DNA from: Burkholderiaceae bacterium
Lineage (GTDB): Bacteria; Pseudomonadota; Gammaproteobacteria; Burkholderiales; Burkholderiaceae_E
DNA: 8,407 nucleotides
Direction: 5' to 3'
NCBI GenBank assembly: GCA_023258775.1
Contig: JALQWJ010000056.1
Location: forward strand, 1-8,407
Below the pieces are notes generated by a model. The model was not told the origin of the DNA. It did no database searches and saw only the letters and a list, made by a program, of their open reading frames with translations. The translations under genes were made by a program, and so were the position numbers. Of this stretch, positions 1-7,740 are shown in pieces. Each line of letters begins with the position of its first letter. Within the stretch, counting starts at the first letter, position 1.

Positions 1-377
1 GTTGGGAAGTCAAGGCAATTCGTGCAGGTCGGGCTCAAATCAAAGAGGGTTATGTCCTAATTAGGGCCGCCGAACTTTACCTGATCGGCGCGCATGTCAC
101 GGCACTACCACAAGCCTCCACGCATGTTCAGCCAGATCCGGTGCGCACTCGGAAACTTCTCCTCCATGCCGCTGAAATCCGCAAACTGATCGGCAAAGTA
201 GAACGTGCTGGTTACACCCTCATACCGCTCAACTTTCACTACAACAAGCATCGTATCAAGCTTGAAATCGGTTTGGCCAAAGGCAAGAAACAACACGACA
301 AGCGTGAAGCGGCCAAAGATCGTGATTGGCAACGCGAAAGACAACGAATCATGAAGACCAATATTCGGTCTCGATGA
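1..377 (+). CDS. smpB: SsrA-binding protein SmpB, 3' part (5' end outside the window)
   Basis: SmpB binds tmRNA (SsrA) and delivers it to stalled ribosomes for trans-translation. The frame is open from base 3 and gives 124 codons to a TGA. The visible part begins [12 protein letters not shown] and continues with the beta-barrel segment (EGYVLI, LIGAH), then [23 protein letters not shown] and the hallmark [13 protein letters not shown]. The basic C-terminal tail ([11 protein letters not shown], then TNIRSR) is the part known to enter the mRNA channel and form a helix there. About 30 N-terminal residues lie to the left of the window, judged from the usual family length near 150 to 160. One oddity is LHAAEI, where relatives I remember have a basic residue (LHRREI, LNQREL). 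The gene faces ppsA tail-to-tail. Identification is secure; the start cannot be seen. Confidence 0.95.
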   Translation, partial: WEVKAIRAGRAQIKEGYVLIRAAELYLIGAHVTALPQASTHVQPDPVRTRKLLLHAAEIRKLIGKVERAGYTLIPLNFHYNKHRIKLEIGLAKGKKQHDKREAAKDRDWQRERQRIMKTNIRSR

Positions 378-448
378 GACCGATTCGCGTTGGTCCCGCA
401 CTCACTGCTGTGTAGGTACAGGCCCTCGGGCAGCCCAAAAACCCTCGC

Positions 449-2851
449 CTAGGTCTTAGCGAGCAAATGCCAAGTGTCGATAACCGTATCCGGGTTTAAA
501 GAAATTGACTGGATACCTTCTTTTACAAGCCACTGCGCAAGGTCAGGGTGATCAGAAGGCCCCTGTCCACAGATACCTACGTATTTACCCTGCCTTCGGC
601 AGGCTTGAATTGCCTGCGACAACAAGACGCGTACTGCCGGGTCGCGCTCATCAAAGGCGGAGGCGACAAGCCCTGAATCTCGATCCAGGCCGAGCGTTAG
701 TTGGGTTAAATCATTGGATCCTATGGAAAAGCCATCGAAGTGTTCCAAAAACGCATCTGCGAGCAGCGCGTTGGATGGCAGCTCGCACATCATAATGATT
801 CTTAATGCACCGCTACCATCGTCGGCAGCACCACTACCTCGTGAAAGGCCGTGTTCGCTCAATAAGGCAACTACTTGTTGCGCCTCATCAACGGTTCTCA
901 CAAATGGAACCATCAACTCAACATTGCTAAGACCCATATTATGACGAACCACGCGCATGGCCTCGCATTCCAGCGCAAAAGGCTCGCGGAAATCAGCAGA
1001 AAGATATCGACTCGCACCTCTAAAGCCGAGCATCGGATTTTCTTCCTCAGGCTCATAGCGAGATCCACCGATGAGCTTGCGATATTCATTGCTCTTAAAA
1101 TCAGAAAGCCGAACGATCACCGTCTTTGGCCAAAAGGCGGCTGCAATGGTTGCAACACCCTCAGCAAGTCTTGCAACATAAAAATCTCGGGGTGATGCAT
1201 AGCCTCGGGCCACGCTTTCAACGGCTGACTTCAGTGCGGTATCAACGTGAGGATAATCAAGAATGGCTTTGGGATGAATACCTATATCGTTATTAATAAT
1301 AAATTCAAGCCGCGCTAAACCCACGCCTTCGTTAGGCAGCTGAGCGAAATCAAAAGCAAGCTGCGGATTACCGACATTCATCATCAACTTGGTTGGAATC
1401 GGCGGCAACTCTCCCGAATCAAGCTCGGTGATTTCAGTCTCAAGCAGTCCGTCATAGATGAAGCCCGTGTCGCCTTGAGCACATGAGACGGTAACCAGCG
1501 CACCGTCGCTCAGTTGCTCGGTGGCGTTACCACAGCCCACAACGGCTGGAATCCCGAGCTCGCGCGCAATAATCGCGGCATGACATGTGCGTCCACCTCG
1601 ATTCGTAACAATTGCTGCGGCGCGTTTCATGATCGGCTCCCAATTGGGATCAGTCATGTCAGTCACCAATACCTCGCCTGCCCCGATTCGATCCATTTCG
1701 GAGGCATCGCGAACAATCCGCACCATACCTGCGCCAACCTTTTGACCAATCGCTCGACCACTCGCAAGAATCTCTGAGGTTGATTTGAGTTGATAACGGG
1801 TTTGCTTGCCCTGCTGTCGCGATTTCACGGTTTCGGGCCTTGCCTGCAAGATATAGAGCCTGCCATCTAGGCCATCTAGGCCCCACTCAATGTCCATCGG
1901 GCGCTGGTAGTGATCTTCGATAATTAAGGCATATCGGGCAAGTTCCATGACTTGTTCATCACGAAGCGAAAAGCGATGCCGTTTTTCTGCCTCCGTCTCC
2001 AAAGTTTTGACAGCGGCCTCGCCGACCTGGGACGCTGTGGCAAAGGCCATGCGGATCAGCTTCGACCCGAGTTGCCTGCGAACGATAGCCTGTTTACCCT
2101 GCCTCAGCATGGGCTTGTGGACATAAAACTCATCGGGATTAACCGCACCCTGCACCACGGTTTCACCCAGGCCATAAGCACTCGTAATAAACACGACCTG
2201 ATCAAAACCTGACTCGGTATCCATGGTGAACATCACGCCTGATGAACCCTCATCGCTACGGACCATGCGCTGTACACCTGCCGATAAGGCGACATCGACG
2301 TGTTCAAAACCTTGGTGAACCCGATAGGCAATCGCACGATCGTTATATAAAGAAGCAAAAACCTGTCTCACCTTGAGCAAGACCTCGTCAATGCCAAGCA
2401 CGTTGAGAAAACTCTCTTGCTGGCCTGCAAACGAGGCATCTGGAAGATCTTCAGCGGTTGCCGAGGAACGCACCGCTACCGAAATGCCGGTCGTGGAATC
2501 GCCCACCAAGGCTTGATAAGCCTCGCGAATGGCAAGTTCGAGCTCAGCTTGTAATGGTGCTGTTTCAATCCACTGGCGAATCTCCTCGCCACACTTGGTT
2601 AGAGCCTTAACGTCTTCAACATTGAGTCCATTAAGTCGCTCAGCGATCCGACCTGTGAGCTGATTGAAGTGCAAGAAGCTGCGAAAGGCATGCGCCGTGG
2701 TTGCAAAACCACCGGGGACTCGAACCCCGGCATCGGCCAACTGGCTAATCATTTCGCCAAGTGATGCATTCTTTCCGCCGACCGATTCAACATCGGTCAT
2801 GCGTAATGCCTCGAAGGGAACGACAAGGCGTTCGCTCAGGGGTTGGTTCAT
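449..2851 (-). CDS. ppsA: phosphoenolpyruvate synthase (pyruvate, water dikinase)
   Basis: PpsA converts pyruvate, ATP and water to PEP, AMP and phosphate, the cytosolic entry step to gluconeogenesis from three-carbon substrates. The product is 800 residues (E. coli about 792). Three domains appear in order: an ATP-grasp-like nucleotide-binding domain (about 10-345, with [32 protein letters not shown] and LQARPETV); a swivelling phosphohistidine domain (about 375-475) with GGRTCHAAI, catalytic His424 and regulatory Thr422; and a C-terminal TIM-barrel PEP/pyruvate domain (about 495-797) with [23 protein letters not shown] and catalytic Cys762 in [11 protein letters not shown] chose the ATG at 2851 because AGGA lies six bases upstream; an in-frame TTG at 2869 would add six residues. 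A glycine/serine-rich stretch near residues 670-684 makes a loop about seven residues longer than the E. coli sequence I remember. The gene is divergent from ppsR, its regulator. Confidence 0.97.
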   Translation of the reverse strand: MNQPLSERLVVPFEALRMTDVESVGGKNASLGEMISQLADAGVRVPGGFATTAHAFRSFLHFNQLTGRIAERLNGLNVEDVKALTKCGEEIRQWIETAPLQAELELAIREAYQALVGDSTTGISVAVRSSATAEDLPDASFAGQQESFLNVLGIDEVLLKVRQVFASLYNDRAIAYRVHQGFEHVDVALSAGVQRMVRSDEGSSGVMFTMDTESGFDQVVFITSAYGLGETVVQGAVNPDEFYVHKPMLRQGKQAIVRRQLGSKLIRMAFATASQVGEAAVKTLETEAEKRHRFSLRDEQVMELARYALIIEDHYQRPMDIEWGLDGLDGRLYILQARPETVKSRQQGKQTRYQLKSTSEILASGRAIGQKVGAGMVRIVRDASEMDRIGAGEVLVTDMTDPNWEPIMKRAAAIVTNRGGRTCHAAIIARELGIPAVVGCGNATEQLSDGALVTVSCAQGDTGFIYDGLLETEITELDSGELPPIPTKLMMNVGNPQLAFDFAQLPNEGVGLARLEFIINNDIGIHPKAILDYPHVDTALKSAVESVARGYASPRDFYVARLAEGVATIAAAFWPKTVIVRLSDFKSNEYRKLIGGSRYEPEEENPMLGFRGASRYLSADFREPFALECEAMRVVRHNMGLSNVELMVPFVRTVDEAQQVVALLSEHGLSRGSGAADDGSGALRIIMMCELPSNALLADAFLEHFDGFSIGSNDLTQLTLGLDRDSGLVASAFDERDPAVRVLLSQAIQACRRQGKYVGICGQGPSDHPDLAQWLVKEGIQSISLNPDTVIDTWHLLAKT

Positions 2852-2857
2852 CGATTT

Positions 2858-2861
2858 TCCT
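2858..2861 (-). promoter_or_regulatory. ribosome binding site of ppsA
   Basis: Read on the minus strand, AGGA sits six bases before the ATG at 2851. It falls inside the reading frame that would start at the TTG at 2869, and so favours the ATG as the true start. Confidence 0.6.
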
Positions 2862-2890
2862 AAACACAAGTTGAAAAAGCATGGGGACCT

Positions 2891-2906
2891 TGAGCAGTCT
2901 GGCTCA
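2891..2906. repeat. inverted repeat TGAGC-N6-GCTCA in the ppsA/ppsR intergenic region
   Basis: TGAGC, six bases (AGTCTG), then GCTCA form a perfect 5-bp dyad between the divergent ppsA and ppsR genes. It lies downstream of the candidate ppsA -10 box, in the ppsA leader. It could be a protein-binding half-site pair or a small RNA hairpin. Five-bp arms also arise by chance, so only the location makes it notable. Confidence 0.35.
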
Positions 2907-2923
2907 TCATGGTGGATCCGATA

Positions 2924-2938
2924 GGGTAAATTCTACCC
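2924..2938. repeat. inverted repeat GGGTA-N5-TACCC overlapping a candidate ppsA -10 box
   Basis: GGGTA, AATTC, TACCC is a perfect 5-bp dyad with a 5-base centre. It lies about 28 bases upstream of the ppsR ATG and about 73 bases upstream of the ppsA ATG. On the minus strand its centre and right arm contain TAGAAT, a plausible -10 hexamer for ppsA. A bound regulator here would affect ppsA initiation and possibly ppsR. No known operator family is recognised. Confidence 0.4.
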
Positions 2939-2956
2939 GTAGCCCTCGCAGAACAA
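2930..2956 (-). promoter_or_regulatory. weak candidate sigma70-type promoter for ppsA
   Basis: On the minus strand TAGAAT (2930-2935) matches the -10 consensus at five of six positions. TTGTTC (2951-2956) is a partial -35 match. The spacer is only 15 bases, shorter than the favoured 16 to 18, so this is a tentative call. It would leave a leader of roughly 70 bases before the ppsA ATG. No comparably good promoter was seen for ppsR on the plus strand. Confidence 0.25.
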
Positions 2957-2965
2957 GACAATTCG

Positions 2966-3808
2966 ATGACCGAATCAAACAATCCTCCACATGACAAGGC
3001 CAAACAACGCACCGTCTTTTATGTGTCAGATGGCACAGGGATCACCGCAGAAGGCTTTGGACATTCGCTTCTTGCGCAGTTTGAAAAGCTTGCCATTCGC
3101 GAGATTCGCCTCCCCTTTATTGACAGTATGGTCAAGGCTGATGAAGCGCTTGAAAAGATCAATCGGTGTAGCGCCGCAGAGCCCTATCGTCCCTTGGTGT
3201 TCTCGACCCTTGTGAATCCGGAAATTGCTTCGGTAATGCGCGAGGCAAACGCCTTTGTTATCAACCTCTTTGCGAGTTTCGTTGAACCTCTTGAGCAAGA
3301 GCTTGGGATGAAATCAACGCACACGATTGGGCGCTTGCATAATGTTGCTGACAGTCAGCAATACAAGAATCGTATCGAGGCCATCAACTTTTCCCTTGCT
3401 CATGACGATGGTCAATCCGCTGCCAACCTCAACGATGCTGACGTTATCTTGGTTGGTGTTTCACGCTCAGGCAAAACGCCAACCAGCCTTTATCTCGCGA
3501 TGCAACATGGGCTAAAAGCAGCTAACTACCCACTAATTCCTGAAGATTTTGAGCGAAAAAAGCTGCCACCAGCCCTTCTTGCGTACCGGAGCAAGCTTTT
3601 TGGCTTATCGATTACCCCTGAGCGTTTGAGTCAGGTGAGAAATGAGCGCCGCCCGGGAAGCCAATATGCTTCACTCAATAATTGTCGACATGAGGTTGCA
3701 GAAGCTGAGCACATGATGCGTCGTGAAGGTATCCGTTGGTTGTCTTCCACCTCTAAGTCAATCGAGGAAATTGCTACCACGATTCTTCAGCAGCTTGGGG
3801 ATCGCTAG
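2966..3808 (+). CDS. ppsR: PEP synthase regulatory protein (bifunctional kinase/pyrophosphorylase)
   Basis: The product is a 280-residue protein of the DUF299 (PF03618) kinase-pyrophosphorylase family. The family inactivates PEP synthase by ADP-dependent phosphorylation of the threonine near its catalytic histidine, and reactivates it by Pi-dependent removal that yields pyrophosphate. The N-terminus has the family motif [13 protein letters not shown] (residues 17-29). A P-loop-like GVSRSGKT lies at 164-171, followed by PTSLYLA and NYPLIPEDF. Full family length suggests an intact gene. The ATG at 2966 fits the conserved N-terminus, but no good Shine-Dalgarno sequence precedes it. The target gene ppsA is divergent next door, which separates this from PpdK-type regulators of the same family. 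The last 51 bases overlap the 3' end of the opposing methyltransferase gene. Confidence 0.95.
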   Translation: MTESNNPPHDKAKQRTVFYVSDGTGITAEGFGHSLLAQFEKLAIREIRLPFIDSMVKADEALEKINRCSAAEPYRPLVFSTLVNPEIASVMREANAFVINLFASFVEPLEQELGMKSTHTIGRLHNVADSQQYKNRIEAINFSLAHDDGQSAANLNDADVILVGVSRSGKTPTSLYLAMQHGLKAANYPLIPEDFERKKLPPALLAYRSKLFGLSITPERLSQVRNERRPGSQYASLNNCRHEVAEAEHMMRREGIRWLSSTSKSIEEIATTILQQLGDR

Positions 3809-4624
3809 CGCCTGGCGTTGACGGTATTGTTCGTAGAGCAGTAGACTTTGCGCGACCGCGGCATTGAAGGATTCCGTCTGACCTTGCATCGGAATCGCTT
3901 GGAGGGAAACGCCAGGATAGTTTCTGATGTTGGGCGAAAGGCCACGTCCTTCAGCGCCAAGCACCCATAAGCCTGGGCTTCGTAAGTCACACTCGTGAGC
4001 AGGCTGGCCCCCAGCGTCGGCAGCACGAATTGGTCCCTTCACCCTGCCCGCAAGCACTTCGAAAGCATGGTTCGCAAAGAGCTCAAGCCGTTGATGAGCG
4101 CCCATCGCCGCCCTTAGTGTTTTTGGCGACCAGAGGTCTGCGCAGCCTGGTCCCGGAATACAGGCTCTTACACCGAAAGCGGCCGCTGTGCGCATCACGG
4201 TGCCAAGATTTCCTGGATCCTGAATCCCATCGAAATAAAGCATATCGACACCTTGGGGCAAGCTATCCAAGCTTTGCTGTTCGACAAAGGGTGCGATAGC
4301 AACTGGTGCCCCATCGGCACCTAAACCCGGTAAGCCTTCGGCAAGACTGCCTTCCAGCAAAAACCACGCCGCTTGGTGGTCGGCTGACTTCTGCAACTGC
4401 GAGATCTTCTGCCATCTTGAGACAACAGACACGGAATCGCGTCTGCTGTACCACCGTTCAGGGATCAAAACAGCATCAAGTCTGGCACCCTGCCCTAGCC
4501 AGTCCTGGATTAAACGCTCGCCGAGCAGCAAGCATTGACCCTGGGCCCTGCGCCTCTCAGCATCGTCCGCAAGCCTGCGACAAGACTTAATCAAATCATT
4601 GCTGCGCGAGCGGATTACTTCCAT
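3758..4624 (-). CDS. SpoU/TrmH-family RNA 2'-O-methyltransferase
   Basis: The product is a 288-residue SAM-dependent RNA ribose methyltransferase of the SPOUT (trefoil-knot) class. The first 95 or so residues look like the N-terminal substrate-binding domain found in RlmB/TsnR-like enzymes. The catalytic domain shows the three SpoU motifs: motif 1 at 131-151 ([21 protein letters not shown] without its last residue) with Asn139 and Arg145; motif 2 at 221-230 ([10 protein letters not shown]); motif 3 at 244-264 ([15 protein letters not shown], then the LLLYE helix). Motif 3 usually reads ESLNVSVA, so ESFNAA is a mild variant. The exact rRNA or tRNA target cannot be told from the sequence, so no symbol is given. 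The ATG overlaps the rnhB stop by 10 bases with no clear Shine-Dalgarno sequence, which suggests translational coupling. It is the last gene of the lipid A run. Confidence 0.9.
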   Translation of the reverse strand: MEVIRSRSNDLIKSCRRLADDAERRRAQGQCLLLGERLIQDWLGQGARLDAVLIPERWYSRRDSVSVVSRWQKISQLQKSADHQAAWFLLEGSLAEGLPGLGADGAPVAIAPFVEQQSLDSLPQGVDMLYFDGIQDPGNLGTVMRTAAAFGVRACIPGPGCADLWSPKTLRAAMGAHQRLELFANHAFEVLAGRVKGPIRAADAGGQPAHECDLRSPGLWVLGAEGRGLSPNIRNYPGVSLQAIPMQGQTESFNAAVAQSLLLYEQYRQRQALAIPKLLKNRGSNFLD

Positions 4625-5184
4625 GAGAATGAGCGTCGATGAATGTCACAGGGCCCCCGCAATGCGATTGCCTGACGATGCTTAAGCGTTGGGTAGCCCT
4701 TATGTCGTTCAAAGTCATAGCCGGGAAACCGCAAGGCAGCTTCAATCATCCACTCATCTCGGCTGGTCTTTGCCAGAATAGAGGCTGCAGCAATCGCGGG
4801 CACCAAATTGTCGCCACCAACTAAACAACGCGTTGGGCGATTAAATGTTGGATCCTGATTACCATCGACCCAATAGCAGAGGGCCGAAACTTTATCGCCA
4901 ATTTGATCTTCAAGTGCCTGTGCTGCTCGCCGCATTGCAAGCAAACTCGCCTGCAAGATATTTAGTTCATCAATTTCTGCCACGCTCGCACTCGCGATCC
5001 CATAGCCGATGGCCTTCATGATGATCATATCGCGAAGACGCTTACGCTTCATCTCAGAGAGTTTTTTCGAATCCCTCAAACCATCGATGGGTTGCTCTGG
5101 GTCGAGTAGCACAGCAGCAGCAAATACGGGCCCCGCGAGAGGCCCACGACCGGCTTCGTCAACACCAGCAAGATAACTTGTCAT
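4615..5184 (-). CDS. rnhB: ribonuclease HII
   Basis: RNase HII cleaves RNA in RNA-DNA hybrids and nicks at single ribonucleotides embedded in DNA. The product is 189 residues, close to E. coli (198). Family motifs are in order: GVDEAGRGPLAGPV with catalytic Asp9 and Glu10, DSKKLSE at 38-44, YWVDGN with Asp107, and ASILAKTSRDEWM with Asp143. These are the four acidic metal ligands. The C-terminal HKGYPTLKH motif is also present. The start was placed at the ATG at 5184, which forms an ATGA overlap with the lpxB stop; the longer upstream frame inside lpxB lacks family similarity. A position next to lpxB is common in proteobacteria. The lack of its own good ribosome binding site fits coupling to lpxB. 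Confidence 0.96.
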   Translation of the reverse strand: MTSYLAGVDEAGRGPLAGPVFAAAVLLDPEQPIDGLRDSKKLSEMKRKRLRDMIIMKAIGYGIASASVAEIDELNILQASLLAMRRAAQALEDQIGDKVSALCYWVDGNQDPTFNRPTRCLVGGDNLVPAIAAASILAKTSRDEWMIEAALRFPGYDFERHKGYPTLKHRQAIALRGPCDIHRRSFSWK

Positions 5185-6377
5185 CGGGATAACAAAACTG
5201 ACTGCAGTACCGCAGCACATCGGCTTGCGCAATCGCAGCGCAGCGATTCATAAATTGTCAAATAACTTGCCATAAGCGCTTCACGCGCAGGTTGATCGTG
5301 CCACTGCCATTCTAGCGCCCTGACGATCGCCTGGTTTGTTGCCTGCGACTGAATCAATTCAGGGACCAGGAATTTCTGTGCCAGGATGTTTGGCAAACCG
5401 ACCCAAGCTTGTCGCTGCTGGCGACGCATCCAGCGATAACTCAGTGCTGGCATCCGATAAATAATGACCATCGGCCGACCAATCAGCGCCGCCTCAAGAC
5501 ATACGGTACCACTAGCGGCCAAGACCTGGTCACTTGCTGCGATGCACGCTCGGGCCCTGCCCCGGTACAAAATGATGCGTTGACTTGCGACACGAACCTG
5601 TCGACTCATGATTGACTGAAGCTGGGCATAGATGCCTGCACTGGCCGCCGGCATCAGAAAAATCGCTTTAGGATATTTAAGCGCAAGCGCCTGGGCGACA
5701 TCAAGCATCAAGGCGGCATGGTGCGAAATCTCGTCGTTTCTTGATCCAGGCAACAAACAGAACCAGCGACTTGACTCAGATTCGGCTGCGAGGCGGCACA
5801 AGTGAGGATCGTGATAAAAACCAAGCTCTTGCCGCGCCAACAGTTGATCTGGATTGAAGCTTATCTGATCAGCCATTGGATGGCCCACATAGGTGGTCGC
5901 TAAACCAGTCTCGCGATAAAGCACCTGTTCAAAAGGGAAAAGCAATAGCAAATGGTCGAGCGATTGTGCAATCTTCCACTTCCGCTCGGGTCGCCAGGCC
6001 CAAATCGAGGGGCCAACAAGGTGAAAGCAAGGCATACCCTTAGCTTTAAGCGTTGCAGCTATCTCCAAATTAAAGTCAGGAGCATCCACACCTAAAAACG
6101 CATTAGCTTGCCAGCGAACAAAACCCTGAATAAGGTTTTTGCGCAAGCGCAAAAGTCGAGGCAGATGTCTGATGACCTCAACATAACCGCGCACTGACAG
6201 TGCATCAATATCAACATCACATTGCATACCTGCAGCAGCCAGGGCTGGGCCACCAACACCGCGGATCGCTAATGTATGTTGCGTTTGGAAGAGCTTTTTA
6301 ACCACGGCAGCAGCGATTTGATCGCCCGATGATTCTCCGGCAACCAGTGCAAGCCTTATCGCCGCTTCATTAATCAT
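5181..6377 (-). CDS. lpxB: lipid-A-disaccharide synthase
   Basis: LpxB is a peripheral inner-membrane glycosyltransferase (family GT19). It joins UDP-2,3-diacylglucosamine and lipid X (2,3-diacylglucosamine 1-phosphate) to give the tetraacyl lipid A disaccharide 1-phosphate. The product is 398 residues (E. coli 382). Signature segments are LALVAGESSGD (9-19), RGVGGPALAAAGM, GVDAPDFNL with the family's essential Asp at 98, GPSIWAWRPER (122-132), YVGHPMAD, LLPGSRNDEI with Arg212, LAASGTVCLEAAL (286-298) and VGLPNILAQ. The segment before LLPGSR (about 186-207) is roughly ten residues longer than the E. coli form I remember. The start is the ATG at 6377, 19 bases after the lpxA stop, preceded by a weak AAGAAG. 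An in-frame TTG at 6431 would overlap lpxA and is less likely. The gene ends in an ATGA overlap with rnhB. Confidence 0.96.
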   Translation of the reverse strand: MINEAAIRLALVAGESSGDQIAAAVVKKLFQTQHTLAIRGVGGPALAAAGMQCDVDIDALSVRGYVEVIRHLPRLLRLRKNLIQGFVRWQANAFLGVDAPDFNLEIAATLKAKGMPCFHLVGPSIWAWRPERKWKIAQSLDHLLLLFPFEQVLYRETGLATTYVGHPMADQISFNPDQLLARQELGFYHDPHLCRLAAESESSRWFCLLPGSRNDEISHHAALMLDVAQALALKYPKAIFLMPAASAGIYAQLQSIMSRQVRVASQRIILYRGRARACIAASDQVLAASGTVCLEAALIGRPMVIIYRMPALSYRWMRRQQRQAWVGLPNILAQKFLVPELIQSQATNQAIVRALEWQWHDQPAREALMASYLTIYESLRCDCASRCAAVLQSVLLSR

Positions 6378-6396
6378 GCTCTTCTTGCTAGGCTCA

Positions 6397-7203
6397 CTAG
6401 GGCCTAATAATGCCCCGCCTGGTTGCCTCAAGAAACTTAAGGCTGATTGTCAAATCATGGACCTCATCGATCAAACCGGATTGCTCCAGTTGCCGGCGCT
6501 GATCGTGAAGCTTTACTAGCGCCTCTTCAAGACGCAAACCAGAACGGTATAAAATACGGTAGGTATCTTGCATCGACTTCAATCGCGAATCGTTATATCC
6601 CCTGCGCTTTAATCCTTCTCGATTCAGCCCAAAGGGCTTAGCCGAATTACCCGAAATCATCAAATAAGGTGGCACATCTTTAACGATTACCGAGGCAATA
6701 CCCGCCATGACATGGGCACCAACTTGGCAGAACTGATGCACACCCGTGTAGCCACCGAGCACGCTGTAGTCACCAAGCTTTACATGTCCTGCGAGATTCA
6801 CGCTATTGGCAAGAACACAGTGGTCGCCGATCAAACAATCATGTGCGATATGCACATAGGCCATGACCCAATTCTCATTGCCAAGTTGCGTGAGTCCCTG
6901 ATCCTGGATCGTTCCTCGGTTGACAGTGACTCCCTCACGAAAAACATTGCCATGACCAATCAGTAGCGTGCTGGGTTCACCGCGATACTTTTTGTCCTGA
7001 GGCGCCCCCCCAATGGACGAAAAAGGATGAAAGCGATTGTCCCGACCGATTCGGCAAGGTCCTTCGATCACGACATGAGCCATCACCACGCAACCCGATT
7101 CGATAACAACCTCGTCGCCAACAATGCTGTACGGCCCGACCTCGACATCGTGGTCGAGATGCGCCTTCTCACTCACGATGGCGCTTGGATGAATCCTTGG
7201 CAT
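6397..7203 (-). CDS. lpxA: acyl-[ACP]-UDP-N-acetylglucosamine O-acyltransferase
   Basis: LpxA performs the first step of lipid A synthesis, transferring a 3-hydroxyacyl group from ACP to the 3-OH of UDP-GlcNAc in the cytosol. The product is 268 residues (E. coli 262). The first 185 or so residues are left-handed beta-helix hexapeptide repeats such as IHPSAIV, VGPYSIV, GPCRIG and HCVLAN. The active site segment YVHIAHDCLIG contains His118 and the catalytic His121 (E. coli His122 and His125). His140 and His156 also match. The C-terminal helical domain starts near FGLNREGLKRRGY. Ile169 sits where E. coli has the acyl-length ruler Gly173 (Met169 in P. aeruginosa), so a chain shorter than C14 is predicted. 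The ATG at 7203 fits the family N-terminus, with a weak purine-rich GAAGAAG just upstream. FabZ lies 54 bases before it. Confidence 0.97.
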   Translation of the reverse strand: MPRIHPSAIVSEKAHLDHDVEVGPYSIVGDEVVIESGCVVMAHVVIEGPCRIGRDNRFHPFSSIGGAPQDKKYRGEPSTLLIGHGNVFREGVTVNRGTIQDQGLTQLGNENWVMAYVHIAHDCLIGDHCVLANSVNLAGHVKLGDYSVLGGYTGVHQFCQVGAHVMAGIASVIVKDVPPYLMISGNSAKPFGLNREGLKRRGYNDSRLKSMQDTYRILYRSGLRLEEALVKLHDQRRQLEQSGLIDEVHDLTISLKFLEATRRGIIRP

Positions 7204-7257
7204 GATTCTTCTTCAGTTAGTCTTCTTATCCATAAGCCTCAAGCATGGCGCTCGCTT

Positions 7258-7740
7258 CTAGATTTCAACTTTACGCATGGTGCACATTAACTCGGCATCG
7301 ACAGCCAACTGATCATCGACCATTGCTTTGGCCTCGTACTTCCAAATTCCACCCTTTGAGCGCAGGATATTGACCTTGAGATGCAATTGGTCGCCAGGCC
7401 CAACAGGTCGCTTGAAACGGGCCCCATCAATACCAACAAAGTAAAAAACCGAATGCGGATCAGCAGTTTGACCGATTGTTTGAAAAGATAGAATACCAGC
7501 TGCTTGCGCGAGCGCTTCAATCATTAGAACACCAGGCATCACAGGTATATGGGGGAAATGTCCCATAAAGAACGCTTCATTAATACTAACGTTCTTGATC
7601 GCATGGATTGATTGTCCTGGGACAATCTCAAGAACCCGGTCAACCATGAGCATCGGATATCGGTGCGGCAGGTGCTCCAGGATGCCTCGGATGTCAAGGC
7701 TGGCAGGCGTCTTTTCAGACGGATCAATCACTTCATTCAC
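7258..7740 (-). CDS. fabZ: (3R)-hydroxyacyl-[ACP] dehydratase FabZ
   Basis: FabZ dehydrates 3-hydroxyacyl-ACP to trans-2-enoyl-ACP in fatty acid elongation and so competes with LpxA and LpxD for the same substrate pool. The hot-dog fold is shown by [19 protein letters not shown] (20-38), the active-site helix with [20 protein letters not shown] (catalytic His61 and Glu75, 14 apart as in the family), and [18 protein letters not shown] near 115. I chose the GTG at 7740, giving 160 residues (E. coli 151). A strong GAGGGAG lies eight bases upstream, and the GTG overlaps the lpxD stop by eight bases. An in-frame TTG at 7779 would add 13 residues inside lpxD, and a GTG at 7731 would shorten the protein by three; both are less supported. 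Confidence 0.95.
   Translation of the reverse strand: MNEVIDPSEKTPASLDIRGILEHLPHRYPMLMVDRVLEIVPGQSIHAIKNVSINEAFFMGHFPHIPVMPGVLMIEALAQAAGILSFQTIGQTADPHSVFYFVGIDGARFKRPVGPGDQLHLKVNILRSKGGIWKYEAKAMVDDQLAVDAELMCTMRKVEI

Noticed and set aside
378..395. Hairpin GACCGA-TTCGCG-TTGGTC right after the smpB stop, as a terminator
   Set aside because: The stem is six pairs with one G-T wobble and no T-run follows on either strand, so it is not supported as an intrinsic terminator.
422..441. GCCCTCGGGC palindrome near an A-run (T-run on the minus strand) beyond the ppsA stop, as a ppsA terminator
   Set aside because: The loop would be only two bases, and on the minus strand the T-run comes before the palindrome instead of after it.
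505..1195. Series of plus-strand open frames opposite ppsA (505-795, 714-944, 875-1195)
   Set aside because: They are antisense shadows of a well-supported 800-residue gene, with no recognisable domains.
3026..3298. Minus-strand 90-codon frame inside ppsR
   Set aside because: It is antisense to conserved ppsR sequence and shows no family signature.
4030..4590. Plus-strand open frames opposite the methyltransferase gene
   Set aside because: They show low-complexity translations without motifs and lie opposite a gene with all three SpoU motifs, so they are shadows.
7204..7257. Possible promoter for lpxA in the fabZ-lpxA gap (TTGAGG, 17 bases, TAACTG on the minus strand)
   Set aside because: The -10 match is poor and the gap lies within a co-directional run; there is not enough to call an internal promoter.
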